Assembly: GCA_002713365.1 (NCBI GenBank)
Contig: PASR01000011.1
Coordinates: 181,757 to 245,756, forward strand
DNA length: 64,000 nucleotides
Direction of reading: 5' to 3'
From: Rhodospirillaceae bacterium
GTDB lineage: Bacteria; Pseudomonadota; Alphaproteobacteria; UBA6615
The notes below the pieces were generated by a model. That model was given only the letters and a program-made list of their open reading frames with translations, was not told the origin of the DNA and searched no databases. Of the stretch, positions 59,018-64,000 are shown one piece after another; position 1 is the first letter of the stretch, and each line of letters starts with the position of its first letter. Position numbers and translations under genes: made by a program.

Positions 59018-60153
59018 TTACGCCACATATCAATTATATTAATTGGGTTTTCTTTTCCAGAAATTGCTAAACGCAAACTATTATCTCCTAACAGGTTATC
59101 AATTATAAAATTCTCCTCAGTAATAGATTCATCTATAAAACTTTTATTGTCCAGTGGAATAAACTTTGATTTAGTCCATATGAACTCTGGTTGATTATTA
59201 GCTATCCAAGATAATAGATGGATACCCAGACTAAATCCATCACACTTTAAGCAGTTTGGTTCGAATTTAACTGCTGGTAAAATTTTTCCTTTATATTGAC
59301 CTGTGGAATATTTTACCTTGCAGGCCTCCGCCTGAACTCCTGTTGGCCAATTGTTAGCTTCATCTGCTAGAGATTCTGATTTTAACCAAGGGGCGCTAAC
59401 GCATCTGAAGGATAAGGATGAACCACGTCCCTCACTCAAATTTGTTCCTTCTAACATAACTAAACCTGGATAAAGCTGAATAGATTCAGCATTTTGAAGT
59501 GATGGTGATGGTGGTAAAAATATTTTTTGGTCTTTATAGTTTATTATTTGATAAGGAATTATTGATAAATTTTCTATCATGGAGTGCTGCTTTAATAAAC
59601 CTTTTAAAAGTGAACCAATAGTTTGTCCGTGAATAAAAGGTGTATAAAAGTAAGCTAGAAAAGATCTATATTTGGGATTTAGAGTTGGACCATCTGTATT
59701 ATTACCTATCGGATTAATTCTATCACAAATAACTACTTTTAGTCCTTCGTTTAGAGCGGCTCTTGCTGCAAGAGCCGCTGTTGTTGCATAGGTAAAACAA
59801 CGTACTCCTACATCTCTAAGGTCTATAACTAGAGTATCTAGAGAATTTAATTGATCATTAGTTGGCCACTTTCTAGAACCATAAAGGCTATAAGTATTAA
59901 TATTTTTAAAATCATTAATTACGTCAGGAACTACATTGCCGGCACTAATATTAAGGTTATAACCGTGCTCAGGAACAAATAAAGTAGATATACCAGCTTT
60001 TGATGACGTTGAGAGAGCTTCATTTAAAGCCATGAAGCTCTCCTTACCTGTACTGGTATGACAGCTCGTATTTGTTAAAAAGGCCACACGTCGTCGTCTG
60101 AGTTTCTCAAGAACCTTCTCATTCGCTAATAGGTTATCTATTCCGGATAACAT
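59014..60153 (-). CDS. namZ: DUF1343 exo-beta-N-acetylmuramidase (NamZ-like)
   Basis: NamZ-type glycosidases cleave terminal MurNAc from peptidoglycan glycans. The 379-residue product has the family elements PEHGYNLNISAG, VIDLRDVGVRCFTYATT, CDRINPIGNNTDGP (about 143-156) and LEGTNLSEGRGSS (catalytic region). The B. subtilis enzyme is secreted; here no signal peptide exists, the domain begins at once, and an in-frame TAA directly precedes the ATG, so a cytosolic enzyme is predicted. It shares a locus with murQ, the sugar kinase and nagA, completing a MurNAc salvage route. Confidence 0.88.
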   Translation of the reverse strand: MLSGIDNLLANEKVLEKLRRRRVAFLTNTSCHTSTGKESFMALNEALSTSSKAGISTLFVPEHGYNLNISAGNVVPDVINDFKNINTYSLYGSRKWPTNDQLNSLDTLVIDLRDVGVRCFTYATTAALAARAALNEGLKVVICDRINPIGNNTDGPTLNPKYRSFLAYFYTPFIHGQTIGSLLKGLLKQHSMIENLSIIPYQIINYKDQKIFLPPSPSLQNAESIQLYPGLVMLEGTNLSEGRGSSLSFRCVSAPWLKSESLADEANNWPTGVQAEACKVKYSTGQYKGKILPAVKFEPNCLKCDGFSLGIHLLSWIANNQPEFIWTKSKFIPLDNKSFIDESITEENFIIDNLLGDNSLRLAISGKENPINIIDMWRN

Positions 60154-60221
60154 TTATCTAGGTTTATGCTCATTAATTATTTTTAGTCATAGAATTTAGT
60201 GATCACTTAATTAATATTTAA

Positions 60222-60578
60222 TTAACCAATTGAAATTAAATTAGGACGTTTTTCAATAGTGCTGAGTAAATTTACTAGACTGGTATCCTGACTAAGTCTG
60301 ATGGGGCCACGTAAAAGACCATATCGACGTGTTTTCCCAATATTTGTAGGTAATTTTTCTATTGAATATAATGGGTGTTCGGCCGTATGCCTAAAAACGG
60401 AGAATACGGCACGTTCACGGCCATGATCAATTGCATAATCACGCCACTCACCGGCTGCCACTCTACGGCTATACTCGTTTAGTAAAATACGTAGCTCATT
60501 ACGGTCAAAAGATACTCTTTTATCTTGTTTTTTATTAGACCGTTTATTGCGGGCTTTAAGTTTATATAGTGAACTCAT
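60222..60578 (-). CDS. DUF2794 family protein
   Basis: A 118-residue protein of the alphaproteobacterial DUF2794 family, recognised from VSFDRNELRILLNEYSRRVA (about 23-42), EWRDYAIDHGRERAVFSVFR and the end in PLYSIEKLP. The function is unknown. The first 22 residues are basic and probably disordered. It is one of the stronger taxonomic markers in the window. Confidence 0.92.
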   Translation of the reverse strand: MSSLYKLKARNKRSNKKQDKRVSFDRNELRILLNEYSRRVAAGEWRDYAIDHGRERAVFSVFRHTAEHPLYSIEKLPTNIGKTRRYGLLRGPIRLSQDTSLVNLLSTIEKRPNLISIG

Positions 60579-60955
60579 GAGTAGCGCACCTAGCCATACA
60601 GTCTTAGTGATAAATATATTTTAAAAGTCTTCCTTATTTTCCCAGGTGTGTCTAGAGCAGAGGTAGTTAATTATGCTTTAAAATAAGTTTTTTTTAAATA
60701 TATTGGAGGTTTGGTATAAACTCCTTATTTCTGAGCAGTAATCATTACAGTATTATTTTATATGTGATAAAATATAAATTTTAATAAAAAAATACTTTGA
60801 TTTGTAATAAGACAAATAATTATCTAAAGATATACCGTGTTTATATAAATATACGTGTCATAATAGTTAGTAATTTTTTCTTTGTAATATAGGTTGACTG
60901 ATTTTGATATTTACTATGAGTGTAGCTCATTAAAACAATTAAAAGAGGATAAAAC
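60579..60955. other. 377-bp AT-rich promoter region
   Basis: Very AT-rich spacer between divergent genes (DUF2794 and the YfgM-like gene). No reading frame, RNA or clear repeat is visible; it must hold both promoters. Confidence 0.5.
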
Positions 60956-61597
60956 GTGTCGGATGATCTGTTCCGAGAAGTAGACGAGGAAGTTCGTCAG
61001 GATCGATATATAAAAATATGGAAACGTTATGGTATCTATGTTAGTGCCTTGGTTGTAACAATTATTTTAATAACAGTTGGAGTAGTTGTTTGGCGCGATA
61101 TTGAGCGCAGTGCTCTAGAGTCTAGTAGTGAAGTATTAATTTCTGCAATTGAGTCTAGCAGTGATCGTCAAAATGAAGCACTAGAGCAATTTAAAATAAT
61201 AGGAGATGAAGGAAACGAAGGCTATCGCTTGCTTGCAAAGCTACGTGAAGGCGCAATTCTTTCTAAAATGGGAGATATATCTGGTGCTGTACTAGTCTAT
61301 GACAGTATTGCTTTGGATAATAGCCAGGATGTAATTTATCGTGACTTGGCGAGTGTACTAGCAGTAAGCCATGGTATGTCAATAATGAGCCTTGGTGAAG
61401 TTGAGGACCGTTTGGCTTCTATTATAGTTGAAATAAATCCTTGGCGCTATTCCGCCCGAGAATTATTGGCCACTGCAATTATGGTATCTGGTGATAAAAA
61501 GCGTGCTATAAAAGAATTCAAGCCACTTGTAGATGACACAAAAGCACCAGCAGGCGTTCGCGCTCGTGCTGCCGAAATGCTTGTTATATTAGAATAA
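60956..61597 (+). CDS. TPR-type membrane protein (YfgM/ancillary translocon subunit-like)
   Basis: A 213-residue protein with a short charged N-terminus, one membrane helix (about residues 28-48) and a periplasmic TPR-like helical domain (about 55-213). It resembles the YfgM/TPR_21 family that in Gammaproteobacteria sits before bamB and binds SecYEG. GTG start with AGAGGATAAA upstream. The order with bamB and der is conserved in proteobacteria and supports the call. Confidence 0.87.
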   Translation: MSDDLFREVDEEVRQDRYIKIWKRYGIYVSALVVTIILITVGVVVWRDIERSALESSSEVLISAIESSSDRQNEALEQFKIIGDEGNEGYRLLAKLREGAILSKMGDISGAVLVYDSIALDNSQDVIYRDLASVLAVSHGMSIMSLGEVEDRLASIIVEINPWRYSARELLATAIMVSGDKKRAIKEFKPLVDDTKAPAGVRARAAEMLVILE

Positions 61598-61603
61598 GAT
61601 GAA

Positions 61604-62962
61604 ATGCAGAAAATTTATGTTAAGAATATGAGCTGGCTCGTTAAAAGAATATCAATTATAATTCTTTTTTCTTTAGTTCTGGGTGGCTGCGGTCAGGTTA
61701 ACAGTTTATTTGATGGAAAGAAAGAATCTGGACTAAAGGGTTCTAGAATTCCAGTACTAATGAAGAATAAAACTCCTCGTATAGATAAAACTCTATCTAG
61801 TCTTGAGGTTAAAATCCCCGGTCCAATAACAAACCAATCCTGGTCTCAACAGGGTGGAAAACCTAATCATGTTTTGCATCATTTGGCTTTGGGTAGTGCA
61901 TCTAGTTTAGTTTGGTCTAAAAAAGTAGGCGCTAGGTCGACTAAAGATGCTCCTATACTTTCTGGGCCTGTTATCAGTAATGGGATTATTTATACGATGG
62001 ACTCAGATGCTAATGTGTCAGCTCATAGTGCTAAAGATGGAGTGCTTTTATGGAGTAACGAAATTGCCCCGGAAAAAGAGACCAATGGTAGTTGGGGTGG
62101 GGGATTAGCTGTTAATGCTGACACTGTTTATGTTGCTACTGGTTTTGCTGAAGTTTTGGCACTTTCAACAGACACTGGCGAAGAGATATGGCGTACTAGA
62201 GTTTCTGGGCCAATGCGGGCAGCACCTACCGTTCTTAATGGTAGAGTATTTGTTATCACAAAAGATAACCGGTTGTTCGCCCTTGGTAGTAAAGAGGGTA
62301 ATTCTTTATGGTCTCATACTGGGTTTGAGGAAATGGCGGGTTTGATAGGTTCGGCCAGCCCCGCAGTAGATGGGGATATTGTAATTGTACCATATTCTTC
62401 CGGTGAAATCTATGCATTGCGTGCCGAAAATGGACGTCAATTGTGGGATGAAAACCTTACCGCTATTCGCCGTGCTGATGCAGTATCTGCTCTTGCGGAC
62501 ATTCGAGGAAGGCCTGTAATAAACAAGGGTAGGGTTTATGCAATTAGTCACTCTGGACGCATGGTTGCAATTGATTTAAAGACGGGACGACGCGTATGGG
62601 AAGTTCCACTAGGTGGAGTTAATCAACCGTGGATTAGCGGTAAATTTATTTTTGTGATAACTAGCGATGCTAAAGTTATTTGTTTAACAGCTGAAGATGG
62701 TCGTATTCGGTGGATAAAGCAAATAGGTCTTTTTAAGAATCCTAAAAAGAAGAAAGGTAGAATAAACTGGTCTGGCCCAATTCTAGCTGGAGATCGTCTG
62801 ATACTCTCTGGCAGTCATGGTAGGGTTTTATATTTGTCGCCCTATACTGGAAAAACTATTTCTGAAAGTAAGCTGTCTGATGCAGTTTCACGTTCGCCAA
62901 TTGTAGTTAACAAAACATTATTCTTTTTTACAGATAAGGCTCGCTTGTTAGCTTTCCGCTAA
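61604..62962 (+). CDS. bamB: Outer membrane assembly lipoprotein BamB (PQQ-like beta-propeller)
   Basis: BamB is a scaffold of the BAM complex that folds outer-membrane proteins. The 452-residue product has a lipoprotein signal with lipobox LVLGGC (Cys about 30) and eight-bladed propeller repeats such as GLAVNADTVYVATGF, LFALGSKEGNSLWSH, IYALRAENGRQLWDE and ICLTAEDGRIRWIKQ. An ATG at 61628 is an alternative start with a more compact signal peptide. It starts 6 bases after the YfgM-like stop and lies 18 bases before der. Confidence 0.9.
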   Translation: MQKIYVKNMSWLVKRISIIILFSLVLGGCGQVNSLFDGKKESGLKGSRIPVLMKNKTPRIDKTLSSLEVKIPGPITNQSWSQQGGKPNHVLHHLALGSASSLVWSKKVGARSTKDAPILSGPVISNGIIYTMDSDANVSAHSAKDGVLLWSNEIAPEKETNGSWGGGLAVNADTVYVATGFAEVLALSTDTGEEIWRTRVSGPMRAAPTVLNGRVFVITKDNRLFALGSKEGNSLWSHTGFEEMAGLIGSASPAVDGDIVIVPYSSGEIYALRAENGRQLWDENLTAIRRADAVSALADIRGRPVINKGRVYAISHSGRMVAIDLKTGRRVWEVPLGGVNQPWISGKFIFVITSDAKVICLTAEDGRIRWIKQIGLFKNPKKKKGRINWSGPILAGDRLILSGSHGRVLYLSPYTGKTISESKLSDAVSRSPIVVNKTLFFFTDKARLLAFR

Positions 62963-62980
62963 ATCGTTTTTGGTAAAACT

Positions 62981-64000
62981 ATGAAACCAAATATAGTCAT
63001 TGTAGGTAGGCCTAATGTGGGTAAATCGACCCTATTTAATCGTCTTGTAGGTAAGCGCGATGCTATAGTTGATGACCACCCCGGGGTCACTCGTGATCGT
63101 CGGGAGGGCAATGGAAAAATTGGTGATTTAAGTTTTATAGCTATTGATACTGCAGGGCTTGAGGATGCATTCGATGATAGTTTATCTGCCCGTATGCGTC
63201 GACAAACTGAAATAGCTATAGTTGATGCAGATGTAGTTATATTTGTTGTTGATGCTAGAGCTGGTGTAACACCGGTAGATAAATATTTTGCAAACTGGCT
63301 AAGAACCTTATCACTTCCAATTATTGTACTTGCCAATAAGTGTGAAGGCATTAGATTAACACCAGGTGTGTATGACTTTTATAGTCTGGGCCTTGGCGAT
63401 CCAATTCCGGTTTCTGCAGAACATGGAACTGGGATAAACCTTTTATACGAAGCTGTTGCAGAATTATTGCCTGATAGAGATCCAACTATTATAGAAGATA
63501 ATTACGTTGAACAAAAAAGAGGACCTTTGCGTCTGGCAATAGTTGGGCGGCCTAACGTAGGAAAATCAACTTTAGTTAATGCGTTAATAGGTCAAGAGCG
63601 TTTGCTTACTGGTCCTGAAGCAGGTGTGACCAGAGATTCTATAACTGTTGAGTGGAAATACAAAGATCATAAAATTGCTTTAGTAGATACTGCCGGACTT
63701 AGGCGTAAATCTCGAGTATTTAAAAAATTAGAGGAGTTATCCGTTGAAGATGCTCGTAGGGCAATTCAGTATGCTGAAGTAGTAGCTCTCATTCTTGATG
63801 GAGAACATATACTTGAACGTCAAGACTTAACAATTGGTAGGCACGTGATTGAAGAAGGACGTTCTTTAGTTTTAGTAATAAATAAATGGGATATTATTTC
63901 TGATAAGGGCGCTGCTCTCAACTCTTTGCGCGATAGACTGGATAAATCATTTCCGCAAGCAGCGGGAATTACTACAGTTAAATTATCTGCTCTTACGGGA
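62981..64000 (+). CDS. der: Ribosome biogenesis GTPase Der (EngA), partial
   Basis: Der is a tandem-domain GTPase needed for 50S maturation. The open frame runs from the ATG at 62981 to the window edge with no stop. The first G domain has VGRPNVGKSTLFNRL (G1), DDHPGVTRDR (G2 region), AIDTAGLED (G3) and ANKCEG (G4). The second begins AIVGRPNVGKSTLVNAL, with DTAGLRRKSR and NKWD. The C-terminal KH-like domain lies outside the window. It is 18 bases after bamB, the usual order. Confidence 0.95.
   Translation, partial: MKPNIVIVGRPNVGKSTLFNRLVGKRDAIVDDHPGVTRDRREGNGKIGDLSFIAIDTAGLEDAFDDSLSARMRRQTEIAIVDADVVIFVVDARAGVTPVDKYFANWLRTLSLPIIVLANKCEGIRLTPGVYDFYSLGLGDPIPVSAEHGTGINLLYEAVAELLPDRDPTIIEDNYVEQKRGPLRLAIVGRPNVGKSTLVNALIGQERLLTGPEAGVTRDSITVEWKYKDHKIALVDTAGLRRKSRVFKKLEELSVEDARRAIQYAEVVALILDGEHILERQDLTIGRHVIEEGRSLVLVINKWDIISDKGAALNSLRDRLDKSFPQAAGITTVKLSALTG

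Overview
The window is a gene-dense, AT-rich stretch of chromosome, probably from a free-living marine alphaproteobacterium. Three things point there: a DUF2794 gene (a family largely confined to Alphaproteobacteria), an alphaproteobacterial-type LexA site (GAAC-N7-GAAC) in front of recA, and the housekeeping orders rlmE-guaB-rsmB-like-guaA and TPR/YfgM-like-bamB-der. I cannot place it to genus; a low-GC Rhodospirillales-like or SAR116/AEGEAN-169-like lineage is only a guess from base composition and gene content.

Layout. 1-5 kb: the end of a peptide-type ABC transporter operon (ATPase cut by the window edge, substrate-binding protein), an orphan NuoE-NuoF fusion and dksA. 5-19.8 kb: a zinc-type MDR dehydrogenase, an acyl-CoA dehydrogenase, recA, alaS, a MoxR ATPase/VWA pair, an unrecognised 456-residue protein, a LOG-type hydrolase, a LysM protein, tRNA-Gln(CUG), rlmE and guaB. 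19.8-24.6 kb: a rRNA cytosine methyltransferase, an FMO-type monooxygenase and guaA. 24.6-38.6 kb is accessory: two paralogous TPR proteins with different catalytic C-termini, a MORN-repeat protein, lipoproteins, a DUF4198/HupE pair, a GC-rich hydrolase/DUF1330 insert, TSUP and MFS transporters, a LOV-like PAS protein and a phage-type gene. 38.8-46.5 kb: a cupin, then DUF350, DUF1190, a glutathionylspermidine-synthase-like ATP-grasp, an AdoMet-decarboxylase-like protein and DUF3326 in one direction, followed by an amidohydrolase, a polysaccharide deacetylase and an AcuI-type reductase. 46.6-53 kb: CmcJ-type and PhyH-type oxygenases, an alpha/beta hydrolase, thrH and an ABC-F ATPase. 53-64 kb: panB-panC, dusA, a peptidoglycan amino-sugar salvage locus (murQ, BadF-type kinase, nagA, NamZ), DUF2794, a YfgM-like TPR protein, bamB and the start of der.

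How genes work together. PanB and PanC make pantothenate. GuaB and GuaA convert IMP to GMP. The murQ/kinase/nagA/NamZ set has the parts to release MurNAc, phosphorylate it, convert it to GlcNAc-6-P and deacetylate that to GlcN-6-P. The DUF350-to-DUF3326 run (39439-43507) is the best candidate for an undescribed system: it combines a membrane protein, a lipoprotein, a GSP-synthetase-like ligase and a pyruvoyl decarboxylase-like protein with altered residues next to the cleavage serine, which suggests modification of a polyamine or amine at the envelope.

All calls come from reading the sequence and translations; no database search was run.
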